Source of the DNA: Choristoneura fumiferana | Lineage: Eukaryota > Arthropoda > Insecta > Lepidoptera > Tortricidae | Direction: 5' to 3' | NCBI RefSeq assembly: GCF_025370935.1 | Contig: NC_133481.1 | Location: forward strand, 5,413,686-5,477,685 | DNA: 64,000 nucleotides | Shown here: one piece after another, positions 44,949-55,650 of the stretch | Layout of the letters: each line of letters starts with the position of its first letter | Position numbering within the stretch: the stretch's first letter is position 1 | Program-made: the position numbers and the translations under genes | Notes under the pieces: model-generated | Database searches by the model: none | Seen by the model: the letters and a program-made list of their open reading frames with translations, nothing else | What the model was told of the DNA's origin: nothing

Positions 44949-47229
44949 CTGCATTTGTTATTGTAACAATATCAGTACAACCAAATTAAGCGTTAGCAAC
45001 GTGTCGTTAGATTGGCTTATTGACACGGGTGCATCTATATGTGCCGTGAAACATGAGACGTTGGCGCACTTACATATAAATTATAAGCCCGAAGTGATAG
45101 AAATAAAAGGTATTGGTGGCAGTATTTTTTCGGAAGGATCCGTTTACTTAAAATTAGAAATTGGCCAACATAGTTTTTTACATAAATTTTACGTGTTTAA
45201 AAATATGCCTTGTAGAGCAGACGGCATTATAGGACAAGATTTTATGTGTAAATTTAAATGTAATTTGAATTACGAGAAAAATACGTTTACTTTAAATACG
45301 GCGCATGACTCGGTCGTGCTACCTTTGCAGTTGGGAAGTATAGGTAGTAACAGTTATTTAACTCTACCACCTAGGACTGAATCAATACACTTTATTTCGA
45401 CGGGATTAGTAGACGACTTATTAGTTCGAGCAAAAGAGTTATGTAAAGGTGTGTTTTTAGCAAGTGTAATTGTAACGCCAGAAAATGGGAAAATACCAAT
45501 AAAAATTTTAAATACCAGAGATGAGGAAGTGCGACTTAGCTTTTTTACGCCGGAACTTAGTTCTTTACACGATTATTTAATTTGTACATTTGAGAAACCA
45601 GGTGTGAATGCGGAAAGAGTAAAAAACCTCTTTTCATTGCTAAATTTAGATCATTTAAATGACGAAGAGAAAATGTCCATTAAAAGTTTATGTGCAAAAT
45701 TTTCCGATATATTTTGTTTGCCAAATGATAAGCTAGGAGTCAGTAATATTTATGAAACGGCAATTCATCTAAAAAATGACGCAGTGCCAGTATATACCAA
45801 GCCGTACCGCCTTCCGAAATCTCAAAATGAGGAGATTAAAAAACAGATCGCCAAAATGTTGCAGGACGACATTATTGAGGAAACTCAAAGCGAGTGGTCG
45901 TCCCCTCTTCTTTTAGTTCCAAAAAAGTCAAATAGCACTGGTGAAAAGCAATGGAGAGTAGTTATAGATTACAGAAAATTGAATGAAAGATTGAAGGATG
46001 ACAAGTTCCCTCTTCCAAACATAACCGATATTTTAGACTCATTATCAGGGTCCATGTATTATTCACATTTAGATTTAAGTCAAGGGTACTATCAGTTGTC
46101 CTTGACCCCAGAGAGTCGGCAATATACAGCCTTCACTAGTGATAAACAGTACCAAATGAAAAGATTGCCTATGGGTTTAAAAATCAGCCCTAGTACTTTC
46201 AGTAGAGCCATGACTGTTGCGTTATCAGGATTGACAAATGAAAAATGTTTAGTTTATTTAGATGATTTGGTTTGTTTTGGTCGTAATCTTGAAGGTCATA
46301 ACAAAAATTTATTAGATATTTTTGCTAGATTACGAAAAGTTAACTTAAAATTAAATCCAGGGAAATGTCAATTTTTGAAAAAAGAGCTTTTATATTTAGG
46401 ACACGTTATCTCAGAGAAAGGTGTTCAGCCTGATCCAGCCAAAACCAGTATCTTACAAAATTATCCCCGACCTACAAACAGTGATGAAGTAAAAAGATTT
46501 GTCGCATTTTCAAATTATTACCGAAAATTCATACCACAATTTGCACATATTACAATACCATTAAATAAGTTAACTCGGAAAAGCGCGATATTTCAATGGA
46601 CCAACGAATGTGAAAAATCCTTTTTACAACTTAAGAAATTATTAACAAATCCCCCTATTCTACAATATCCCGATTTTTCACAAGAAAATGAATTTATTTT
46701 GCATACTGACGCTTCAGGCCTGGCCATAGGGTCAATGCTATGTAACAAAAATGATATGCCGATAGCGTATGCAAGCCGTTCTCTGAATAAGGCAGAATTA
46801 AATTACCCGACCATTGAAAAAGAATTGTTGTCAATAGTGTGGTCAGTGAAATATTTTAGGCCTTATTTATTCGGAAAAACATTTAAAATTATGACTGATC
46901 ACAGACCCTTAATTTATTTATTCAATATGAATAATCCGTCGAGTCGTTTGCTAAAGTTTCGATTATCTTTGGAAGAGTACGATTACAAGGTTGAGTATGT
47001 AAAAGGAGCGAATAATGTGGCGGCCGACGCATTATCTCGCATTGTGTTGACATCGCAAGATTTGAAAGAAATGAATGCACACGTCGTAAGCGTGATGACT
47101 AGAAGCATGCATAAAAGGTATAACACTCAGGCGAACAATTCTTCGGTCGATAAGTCTTGCACCAACAATTGGTCTGATCAGCCAAAAGTTGTGGAAGTTC
47201 TTAAAAAACCAAAAATTGTACGGAGTTAA
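44941..47229 (+). CDS. pol of Gypsy element 2: protease, RT, RNase H
   Basis: About 762 codons with no in-frame break; no ATG begins it, so it is probably made by frameshift from gag. The protease active site is LIDTGASI (~residue 28). The RT has YSHLDLSQGYYQL and the catalytic YLDD (~46254). RNase H starts at LHTDASGLAIG (~46690) and includes the late DHRPL and ADALSR motifs. The frame ends at TAA 47229, before the integrase, which is unusual because integrase is normally fused here. Confidence 0.95.
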   Translation: MHDCICYCNNISTTKLSVSNVSLDWLIDTGASICAVKHETLAHLHINYKPEVIEIKGIGGSIFSEGSVYLKLEIGQHSFLHKFYVFKNMPCRADGIIGQDFMCKFKCNLNYEKNTFTLNTAHDSVVLPLQLGSIGSNSYLTLPPRTESIHFISTGLVDDLLVRAKELCKGVFLASVIVTPENGKIPIKILNTRDEEVRLSFFTPELSSLHDYLICTFEKPGVNAERVKNLFSLLNLDHLNDEEKMSIKSLCAKFSDIFCLPNDKLGVSNIYETAIHLKNDAVPVYTKPYRLPKSQNEEIKKQIAKMLQDDIIEETQSEWSSPLLLVPKKSNSTGEKQWRVVIDYRKLNERLKDDKFPLPNITDILDSLSGSMYYSHLDLSQGYYQLSLTPESRQYTAFTSDKQYQMKRLPMGLKISPSTFSRAMTVALSGLTNEKCLVYLDDLVCFGRNLEGHNKNLLDIFARLRKVNLKLNPGKCQFLKKELLYLGHVISEKGVQPDPAKTSILQNYPRPTNSDEVKRFVAFSNYYRKFIPQFAHITIPLNKLTRKSAIFQWTNECEKSFLQLKKLLTNPPILQYPDFSQENEFILHTDASGLAIGSMLCNKNDMPIAYASRSLNKAELNYPTIEKELLSIVWSVKYFRPYLFGKTFKIMTDHRPLIYLFNMNNPSSRLLKFRLSLEEYDYKVEYVKGANNVAADALSRIVLTSQDLKEMNAHVVSVMTRSMHKRYNTQANNSSVDKSCTNNWSDQPKVVEVLKKPKIVRS

Positions 47230-47243
47230 TATTTTCGAAAGAA

Positions 47244-48569
47244 ATGTACAACAAATTTAAGAATAGCGGACACAGATGTATGAATGGTCTAATCTATGTA
47301 GAAAATGAATTAAAAGTTATAATTAATCCTACATCTCGAGCATGTTCGACGCGAGACGTCTTCGTGAGGGATTTAGGAACATTTTGCGCAAAAATAAAGG
47401 TTGATGAGATATATGTAATAAAGAATAGTGATAATATAATATTTATAGAGTGGATAAAAAGTGAGATAAAGAATAATCGTAACTGGCCAGGACCAAGGTT
47501 GTGTGTCATAAGAGGAGTTGTTAAAGTAGACAATGACGATGACAAAAGAGTAATCATCAATGACTTTCATATACTTCCCACAAGTGGGCATGCGGGCGTA
47601 CGACGCATGATCAACAATATAAAGCGGTACTATTTTTGGCCAAAAATAGAAGAGGACGTAAGAAGGTTCGTAAAGAGGTGCAACAAATGTCAAAAACAAA
47701 AGCACTCTTTACCGACAAAAGAGCCTATGGCATTAACGACTACAGCGAAGTCAGCATTAGATAAAATATTTTTAGACATAGTTGGGCCCTTAGTTAAGGA
47801 TTATTATAATAATACATATATTTTAACAGTACAATGTGAGCTGAGTAAATATGTGGAAGCGTATCCGTTAGAGTCAAAAGAAAGCGCATCAGTAGCAAAA
47901 TGTTTCGTTCAAAATTTTATACTACGATATGGCGTGCCGAGAGAAATTGCAAGTGATAAAGGAACTGAATTCATCTCATCCATAATGACACAAGTCTGTA
48001 AATTATTGCAAATTAATCAAATTTCATCTTCTGCTTATCACCATCAGAGTGTGGGTTCGTTAGAAAATACCCATAAATCATTAAACGCATTTTTACGCAT
48101 CCAAACTGATAATAATCCGAGGTACTGGAGTACGTGGGTGCCATTTTGGGTATTTTCTTACAATACTACAGTTCATACGGAAACAAAATATACACCTTTC
48201 GAACTAGTGTTTGGGAAAAAATGTCAATTACCAAGTAACCTTCTTTGTAATACAGTAGAACCATTATACAATAGTGATAACTATGCAGCTGAGTTGAAGT
48301 TCCGATTACAACAATCACATGTCGACGCTAGGAATAATTTACTGGATAGCAAGCACAAAAGAAAAATTATGTACGATAGATATGTAAATCCTATCATTTA
48401 TAAAAAGGATGATTTGATTCTTGTCAAAAATGAAACCGGAAATAAATTTTCGGATGTTTACTTAGGTCCTTTTACTGTTTTAGAAGATGTAGAACCTAAT
48501 GTTAAGATTTTGAAAAATGGAAAGGAGGAAATTATTCATAAGAACAGGACAAAAATGTACTTTTGTTAA
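47244..48569 (+). CDS. integrase of Gypsy element 2 in a separate ORF
   Basis: 441 codons from ATG 47244, 15 bases after the pol stop and in a different frame. The zinc domain has HILPTSGHAGVRR then CNKCQKQK. The catalytic core has D in IFLDIVGPL, D in IASDKGTEFIS and E in HHQSVGSLE, the last two 35 residues apart (DD35E). A C-terminal SH3-like part follows (YKKDDLILVKNETGNKF). The separation from RNase H may be real or the result of a single frame error around 47200-47240. Confidence 0.92.
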   Translation: MYNKFKNSGHRCMNGLIYVENELKVIINPTSRACSTRDVFVRDLGTFCAKIKVDEIYVIKNSDNIIFIEWIKSEIKNNRNWPGPRLCVIRGVVKVDNDDDKRVIINDFHILPTSGHAGVRRMINNIKRYYFWPKIEEDVRRFVKRCNKCQKQKHSLPTKEPMALTTTAKSALDKIFLDIVGPLVKDYYNNTYILTVQCELSKYVEAYPLESKESASVAKCFVQNFILRYGVPREIASDKGTEFISSIMTQVCKLLQINQISSSAYHHQSVGSLENTHKSLNAFLRIQTDNNPRYWSTWVPFWVFSYNTTVHTETKYTPFELVFGKKCQLPSNLLCNTVEPLYNSDNYAAELKFRLQQSHVDARNNLLDSKHKRKIMYDRYVNPIIYKKDDLILVKNETGNKFSDVYLGPFTVLEDVEPNVKILKNGKEEIIHKNRTKMYFC

Positions 48570-48683
48570 AAACAATAATAATCATAGACCTTATTACTAT
48601 ATTTTTTAATTACAGTGTTAAATAAAATAAAATAAAAAATGTACTTAAGTAATTTTTTTTTTCAAATTGCCAGGGGAGGTATA

Positions 48684-48824
48684 GTGTGAGACTACGTCAC
48701 ACTCCCTTATATGTTTAGCGTAAGGTATATATGTAACATGCACTAAGTAAATGAGAGCTGTTATTAAACGCGTGTATTGGAAACAACTCGTCTTATCTGT
48801 TACTACCCGATTCCCACATCATAT
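48684..48824 (+). repeat. 3' LTR of Gypsy element 2
   Basis: 141 bases, identical to 42891-43031. Confidence 0.92.
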
Positions 48825-49735
48825 CTCAGTGCTTCTGATTTTTGAAGTCAAGCACCGAAATTGTCTCATGATAATACCAACATGGCATATTACAAGTTAT
48901 TTCAACGCATAGAGATACAACCTGTAAAGACGAGATATTCTAAATTTCATAATTCCCTTCATTGGAAAGTAAAATTGAGTGCATCTTATGAGCAAAAGAA
49001 TTAACATTTTCTTCACAACGTTTATAGATTACAGATATTATTGAATAAAAATGTGACCCTAAATAAAACACAAGAACCTCACTGTTGCATACTGGCCGAT
49101 TTGTCTATGACTAGTTTCTGTATCCTGTCTGGACTCTTATGTCATGGCTTTCTTCTTGACATTAATGTGCAAGGACACTTATAACTGCACAATTCCAAAC
49201 TCTCTATCAATGACAAATAGGCAAGACAGAAATTTAAGTCAGAGACTGGAGATGATAAGCAGAGTATACAGGATAGGAGATGAAATAATATTAATACAGG
49301 AAACAAATAATATAATGCGATACAATAATAGAGCCAATTAGTGCATTAAGAGCGCGCAAACATTTTGTCCCAACTCGTCATGGCGCGATCTCGTTCCCGC
49401 GGCCCGTGTTTCGCCCGCACACTACAACGTTTTGCTGTGTGCGTACGATGCGAGCGTTGCCGAAACATTAAACACATCTTGATCGTTGTACATTTTCCGT
49501 CGTAGTAAAATTAAGAAAAAAATTGTTGCGATATAAATGTTTTTATTCCTTAACTTAATTTATTTTATTACTCACAAGCTTTTTACTTATCTTGCCTGTT
49601 AGTATGTAGTTATTAGTAGGTATGGATAAAATTTTGGAAGCTAAACTTGACTAAATATGCGTTTCAGATTAAGTTAAAATTTTACATACGTGTGTAAATC
49701 AAATGACAATGCAGTATATTATTATGATTTATGAA
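48825..49735. other. no recognised gene; includes a 75-bp inverted-repeat arm
   Basis: 49083-49160 is the reverse complement of about 52985-53062 (ATACTGGCCGATTTGTCTAT). An open frame at 49144-49341 ends with VYRIGDEIILIQETNN, loosely like the C-terminal tail of a retroelement integrase, but I cannot place it. A CpG-richer patch at 49350-49460 is unexplained. Confidence 0.45.
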
Positions 49736-50057
49736 GCCTGATCTGATGATGGAGCTGGAAGGTGGCCGTAGGAACTCTGTAATAAATCTATATAACCACA
49801 TCGACTTTGGGCTCGTTTGATTCGTCTTGACAAGTACTTTGGCCTAGATGGCAACAACATATAAAAATTACAGTCAGTAAAAAAAGCTGGCATAAAAATT
49901 TAATTTTTCAGTGCGCGCAAATATTTAGTTTCAATGTTTCTCACGCATATGATGGTATACCTACTGTGTGAGGGCAGTAATACTTAGTAAATAAATGAAT
50001 ATTTCATCATCATTGCTCATAATTATTTTCATCTAATACCTTTAAACGAGAAATTCC

Positions 50058-50095
50058 GAAATCCCCGATATATATATATATATATATATTTCGGC
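50058..50095. repeat. (TA)n microsatellite
   Basis: A pure TA run bounded by CCGA/TTCGG, so the whole can form a hairpin. Confidence 0.9.
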
Positions 50096-50764
50096 GATAA
50101 TGTGTGTATTAAATATTGTATGAATTTTACATAATTAGGCCTTAAAACACTCGTGTGATGCTATAGCGATATTCACTTCGCTGCTATCGTTAACCCACAC
50201 TATGGTTTCAAGACCCCTCTTTATGTAACAATTGCATAAAATACTATTAGTAGATTAAAGGAATAAAGCACTTTATTATCTCATGGGTACGGTATTGAAT
50301 CCTGAGCGTAACGAAGGACTCCAGATTTAACTCCCGAGCGCAGCGAGGGTGTCGTGCGTTAACTCCCGAGCGAAGCGAGGGTTTTAAGATGGAGTCGACT
50401 TCTCTGGGAGTAGATTATTAACAATGCGTAAGGCGTCTAATTTAATGGACTACGGAGTCCAATGACATTTTAGTAACAGGAATTTCATTAGCTATCGTAC
50501 ATGTTCGAGACAGTCTATCAAAACTGAGTAGTATCCTGGAATGTTTAATAAACAATAATCTTCATTTTATATGATTTCACTTGGTACGTACCTAATGAAA
50601 TACTGTGCAAACTAGACAAAAGTATTATTACTGAATAAAATTGTGGCAAATCTATTTTTTTTTAAGTTGAAAATGCATCATACATTTTACATATTGGGAC
50701 TTATAGAAATCTCATGATTAGTATATTCGACATTTCAGCCTGTTCTATTTCCGTCTGAAATAAA

Positions 50765-51062
50765 TGCAATCTTAAAATCAAGAAAGTAATGTTATCATAA
50801 ATCCGAATTGAATTAAGTTAAACACAAAAACGTATTTATTATTGATCCTGAATGTACAGTAATGGGAATTAGTATTGGTAAATAACCTTTTAATGGTAGT
50901 ATAGTACCTGATAAAAAATGCTATCTTAAAACAAAAACAGTAATTTTACAGTAACCTTAATTCCGATTGGGGTGAATTTAACAAAAAATATATTTATGGA
51001 ACTATATTCTATCTTGGATTTACAGTAATGGTAATTAATAATGATGAATAACCTTTTCTAAG
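50765..51062 (+). repeat. imperfect ~165-bp tandem duplication
   Basis: Unit 1 (~50765-50905) and unit 2 (~50930-51062) share AATCTTAAAA/TATCTTAAAA, ATTTATTATTGATCCTGAAT against ATATTCTATCTTGGATTTAC, TACAGTAATGG.AATTA and GAATAACCTTTT. Diverged and non-coding. Confidence 0.55.
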
Positions 51063-51410
51063 CAGCTCATACTGTGTTAACAGTACTGTGTTTTTTCATC
51101 CCAAATGATTTTCGTTTATTGCCCATATAAGATTTTTAGTGTACAACAATACTTTTATATCATACTCACTATCATACTAACAAACATACTAACAGGGCAA
51201 GTTAAATAAAAGCTTTAATGACTTTAAGTTACATTTTTTTTTTTAATACAATATTTTTTTGCTGACTGTACTTTTGTCCCTGGTTACCACCTAGGACTCG
51301 TCAAGACAAATCGAATGAGTCCAAATTCGATGGGGTTATGTCGTTTTATTACAGAGTTCTTGTGGTTACCTTCCAGCTCCTCTCAGATCAGCTTCATGTC
51401 ATAATAAGAT

Positions 51411-52315
51411 TATTACATTGTCATTTTATTCACACATGCACGCAGTGTCATCTCAATCAAAAATCGGGAAGTGGGGTCAAATTTAGTTAATACTTACACA
51501 CTACATACTAACATACATACTAATATGGCAAGTTAAATAAATGCTTGTGAAATGTAAATGCATCTACCCGTATTAGTTGAGTGAAAATTGCGAAAAATTT
51601 TAAACCTTAATTTAACATGTAAATTACTTATCAAGTATCAAGCAGTTGCGGACACGCTATAACTATCGGGTGTTTGCAGTAAAGGTTGTTAACCTTGCGG
51701 AGAGCGCAGAGCGATACGTCCGTTCCTTGCGAGAGCCGGCGCTTTCTGAGTCGTAACTATTAACGCGCGCGGTTATATAATCGATTTAGGACCCAAGTTT
51801 AGAAAATTGTCAAAATTAAATGAGCTATTATTATGCGCTGAAAAAAATATTACAGACTAAACATTTCCTGTAGATTTATAATAAAATTGTTTTATTGGCA
51901 AAATACATCACACAAATGAGATAAAAAATGATTAAGTAGACCGATTTAGACCTTTTGAAGAATGGTATTTGAATAATAATAACTAATATTTTGATACATA
52001 TGATGACCCTATGTCTTAAAGACTATTTTCCTATTATAAAATACTAAAGTTACACTGTTTGTGGTGGGTTATAATGGAAATATTTCACATGAAAGACAGC
52101 TCTGACGCGTATTTTTGTAAAACCTCACTAACAAAATAATTTGGCAAAAAAAAATCGCTGACGGAAATAAATGGAAATCACCGCTATACATCAGAGTAAG
52201 AGTTTATCTATATGTTACATTAGTTTTTCCTTAAAAAACGTAAGCATTTAGACATTAATAAGGCATTTGAAAAACCTCAAAATCGCTGAATGGGCAATTT
52301 TTCGTTTGCACGCTC
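51411..52315. other. no recognisable gene
   Basis: AT-rich, with a short GC-richer patch at 51690-51775 ending in GCGGTTATATAATCG, which looks promoter-like but has no gene attached. Confidence 0.4.
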
Positions 52316-52321
52316 TTAAAG

Positions 52322-53008
52322 ATGTCTGATCTTGCTCATCAATTTCGCCTCTTGATGCCTGACTTCCCAAATTTTCGGGATCATGTAGAAGGGTTGGTAC
52401 ATGAATTATAAGTAAAAGTACCCAAAGATTACAGAATTGTTCAGATACATATCAGGATTCTCATCCATTGAGGTGGTATTAACTTGTTTTGGATCATTCA
52501 AGCATTGGGGTCATCCTTTTGTGAATTATGTTGAAGGGCTCCGTAAATTGAATGAACAAGTCAACATGAAAAAAGACATAGATACAGAATATGCTGACAA
52601 GTTATGAAGCGATTTGGCATATCTGGTATTAGATGAACAGTTCAAGAAGACAAAGAAATGGTCAGTACCTAAATAAGAAAGAGATCCCAGATAAACATCC
52701 ATTTAAAGAACTCATAGATAAAGAGACCTGGCCCACACCAAAACAAATAAAAGACTTCGGAGAGAACTGGAATAAACTACCATTACCAAAATGTTTTCAA
52801 ATACCGGACTTTATTGATCCAGCCCTTATTTATTCAGACAAGAGTCACTCGATGCCACGTTCAGAAGTTTTAAATTGGATAAAAAAGAATCCAAATTCAC
52901 CTATTCCTTTCAAGAAAGTGCTAAAAACATTATTAGAGACACCTGCAACAAATTGGAAAGAAAAGTCCTTTTCAGTTCACTTGGTTTATTCAGGAAGAAA
53001 GCCATGAC
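52322..53008 (+). pseudogene. endogenous viral element: rhabdovirus-type L polymerase fragment
   Basis: About 230 codons in three or more frames match part of the N-terminal half of the large (L) protein of rhabdoviruses, the RNA polymerase/capping enzyme of negative-strand RNA viruses. Visible blocks: DFPNFRDHVEGLVHEL (52355-52408, then stop), KHWGHPFVNYVEGL (~52515-52560), and the open 52676-52965 stretch with TWPTPKQIKDFGENW, CFQIPDFIDPALIYSDKSHS and PATNWKE. Breaks: a stop at 52409-52411, frame changes near 52430-52500, a stop near 52605, and a shift near 52665. The catalytic GDN region and all other viral genes are absent. Non-retroviral, so it entered via another reverse transcriptase. 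No function as a polymerase is possible. Confidence 0.85.
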
Positions 53009-53062
53009 AGAGTCCAGAAAGGATACAGAAACTAGTCATAGACAAATCGGCCAGTATGCAAC

Positions 53063-53616
53063 ACTCACAAAAACCATATTCCCACAACACTCCCTTCTTT
53101 AAAACAAAAAACGGATTTCACCAACTCACAAGCAACAAAGGCCTCATTTACCAAATTCAAGTTTTACCTATATCATTAGAAGCACATGAATGAAACAGTG
53201 AATATTTGTTTGGGTCTGAATGGTAAACAAAAGTATGCGAAACAAATTAAAACGAAATCTCGACGTAATACAAATGCATATCGCTAATATTCGCAAAAAT
53301 TATCACCAATCTCAAAGGTGGCTTTATTATATACGATGGGCGTTCAGCGAAGCGAACCGGAACCGGACGAGTTAAAAAGGTTATGATTACCTATAAACAG
53401 GAGAATATGATGTACTCTTACTTCACGTGGACCAATACATTTTCAATTTGAATTGATGAGCAAGCAACAAGGATTGCCCGGTAAATAAATGCTATTAATG
53501 TGGCGGCTGAAGAATATATACAAAACGCAAATCAGACAATAAACAAATTACAAAACGATTTTTCACGTTTTTTACCGCTCCAAAAAAAAACAAAATACCA
53601 ATTATTATTATTGACA
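53063..53616. other. no recognisable gene
   Basis: AT-rich DNA after the viral fragment. The arm 52985-53062 pairs with 49083-49160 in inverse orientation and overlaps the end of the viral reading frame. Confidence 0.45.
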
Positions 53617-53824
53617 GGGGTGTAGTTAATGTACGTCTTGCTAATGCACGCTAAATAATGCACGGCCTGATAATCCGTGTCTATGTGAACGAATTATCAT
53701 GTCGTGCATTATCACCCCGTACCGAACTAGCAGGGAACCAATAATGGGGTGTAGTTATTGTACGACCTGGACAATGCTCGCTCGACCGATTTTGTACGAC
53801 CTGATAATTCAATCACATGTCACC
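53617..53824 (+). repeat. 129-bp tandem repeat running into a gap
   Basis: GGGGTGTAGTTAATGTACG at 53617 recurs as GGGGTGTAGTTATTGTACG at 53746. Each unit contains the inverted pair AATGCACG.C.TGATAAT / ATTATCA.G.CGTGCATT. The array is cut by the gap at 53825, so it is probably longer in the genome. Confidence 0.8.
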
Positions 53825-54104
53825 NNNNNNNNNNNNNNNNNNNNNNNNNNNNNNNNNNNNNNNNNNNNNNNNNNNNNNNNNNNNNNNNNNNNNNNNNNNN
53901 NNNNNNNNNNNNNNNNNNNNNNNNNNNNNNNNNNNNNNNNNNNNNNNNNNNNNNNNNNNNNNNNNNNNNNNNNNNNNNNNNNNNNNNNNNNNNNNNNNNN
54001 NNNNNNNNNNNNNNNNNNNNNNNNNNNNNNNNNNNNNNNNNNNNNNNNNNNNNNNNNNNNNNNNNNNNNNNNNNNNNNNNNNNNNNNNNNNNNNNNNNNN
54101 NNNN
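53825..54104. other. assembly gap (280 N)
   Basis: 280 Ns, a non-round size, so probably an estimated gap. It most likely hides more of the adjacent tandem repeat. Confidence 0.98.
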
Positions 54105-54337
54105 CACTTACGTTCGCTTCAAATTGTACAGTTAAAATTATGAAAACTTCAGCAGTTTACCATTTTTGCGGCAGATCAACTTTTTTTTAAATTTATATTT
54201 GTTGAAAAACGCACTGCCGCACAGAGAAATTAGGTTTTTTATCATGCAACAAAGTGGCTTGAGTCAGCGGACAAGGTTTATATATTATCATTTAATAATC
54301 GTTGATGTTTTACAGCAACTAAATATGTTTTTTTTAA

Positions 54338-54492
54338 TGAAAGTCAAAGTCAAGTTAAAGTCAAAGTCAAAATATCTTTATTCAATTTAGGCTATAACAA
54401 GCACTTATGAATGTCAAAAAAAATCTACCACCAGTTCGGAAAAACCTCTGTTGAGAAGAATCCGGCAAGAAACTCAACGAGGTATATTTTTT
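54338..54492 (-). repeat. LINE 3' tail (TTGACT hexamer type)
   Basis: The minus strand runs GTTGAGTTTCTTGCCGGATT ... CTAAATTGAATAAAGATATT and ends in repeated TTTGACTTTGACTT. This is a 3' end common in Lepidoptera, with the tail pattern of CR1/L2-like LINEs or SINEs they mobilise. Confidence 0.7.
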
Positions 54493-54499
54493 GTTAAAC

Positions 54500-55365
54500 A
54501 GATTTACAAGTGCGAAAGTGTGAAAGTGCCGGCTAAGGATAAGATAACTTGGATGTTTAAGGCGGTTTAAGGGTTTCTAAAAAAAATAATAATTAAAAAG
54601 CTTCTTTAGCTCTAGAGAGCAAATGTTACACTTTAGTCCCCATGCGCAGAGCTATTATGACTCACTTTAAGAGCATGAGAAATTATACCAAATTATACCG
54701 AATCTTTGCTGTCCTGATAAAGGGTGGGGCTACGGTTTGTGACACCTGTTTATCAACAAACGGTAAAATTAAGACGAAATTAATTCTGCGCTCTATAAAG
54801 CGTTACTTTTATTTGAAGCATTCCTTAATGACGAAGGTACCTACGTGTTCTAAAAAACGTTCTTAATGAGATATATTTATTTGCAACCTCTGAAGGGGGC
54901 GCCGCGCACGACTTAGAAGCGACGAGTGGGACATTTTTCTTGAGGGATAAAACGAATAGATTAGAGGTCTTAATATAAACGAAGCAGACTTTAGTACTCT
55001 CGAAAAATGCAAGCTGGGCGGTTGGGTACACTTTTGAATTATTAAAGCGCAGGGTTCACCGCTACCGCGTGCCGTGGGACATGCAATAAATTTTTCAACT
55101 CTTGTTTTTTCAATGATCAGTCTCAGGCTAATTGATATTTTCTGTGAAAGGCATGAACATTGATAATCGTCATCGTAGCTGCTTATAATGTAAATTGTAG
55201 AGGTAAAAAAGTCACTCTTTGTATGAACCTAGACCGGGTACGATGCTTGATAGACTTCTATAGCGGTACTATTTTGTATCTAGTTATTATGACTGACAAG
55301 ATTATGATATGATCCTATCATGACTTGTGCCGTATGGAGTCGGATATAAATTTTTATCATCAATC
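54500..55365. other. no recognisable gene
   Basis: Short open frames (54642-54866 plus, 54825-55031 minus) have no domain. Confidence 0.45.
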
Positions 55366-55370
55366 AGCAT

Positions 55371-55650
55371 CCCAGCCTATATAGGTACGTCCCACTGCTG
55401 GGCACAGGCTTCCTCTCAGAATGAGAGGGTTTGGCCCATAGTCCCCACGCGGGCCCAGTGCGGATTGAGAACTTCACACACAACATTGAATTACTTCGCA
55501 GCGTTGTGCAGGTTTCTCACGCTGTTTTCCTTCACCGTAAAGCTCATGTAAATTTCAAAATGGAGTTTCGCACATTAATTTCGAAAAACTCAGAGGTGCG
55601 AGCCGGGGTTTGAACCCACGATCCTCTGCTTGAGAGGCCATAGGGCAAAC
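55371..55650 (-). mobile_element. tRNA-derived SINE, second copy
   Basis: Same family and orientation as 1290-1603: CGTCCCACTGCTGGGCACAG, CACGCGGGCCCAGTGCGGAT, AGGTGCGAGCCGGGGTTTGA. The extreme tRNA-like head is decayed. An extra GGTA sits in the terminal module. Confidence 0.75.

Larger units (their letters stand above)
42891..48824 (+). mobile_element. Gypsy-type LTR retrotransposon 2, apparently young
   Basis: A 5.9-kb element with two identical 141-base LTRs, two small membrane-protein ORFs, gag, protease-RT-RNase H and integrase, all open. Identical LTRs mean very recent insertion (or conversion). LTRs of about 140 bases are short for Gypsy. A polypurine tract CAGGGGAGG lies just before the 3' LTR. 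No envelope gene is present. Possible target-site bases (TATA/ATAT) flank it, but the LTR edge is uncertain by a few bases. Confidence 0.95.
49738..51410. mobile_element. large foldback element (non-autonomous)
   Basis: Left arm 49738-49895 and right arm about 51235-51410 pair imperfectly: GGAGCTGGAAGGT, GGAACTCTGTAATAAA/AGAACTCTGTAATAAA, CACATCGA.TTTGG, TCGT/TTGTCTTGACAAG, ACAGTCAGTAAAAAAA. The ~1.35-kb centre has no ORF and carries a TA microsatellite and a tandem duplication. It is probably a DNA transposon derivative whose transposase is absent. Confidence 0.65.

Noticed and set aside
49144..49341. 65-aa ORF as part of the viral element
   Set aside because: Its peptide does not match the L-protein blocks I can recognise; left unassigned.
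53699..54190. ORFs spanning the N gap
   Set aside because: They consist largely of unknown bases.
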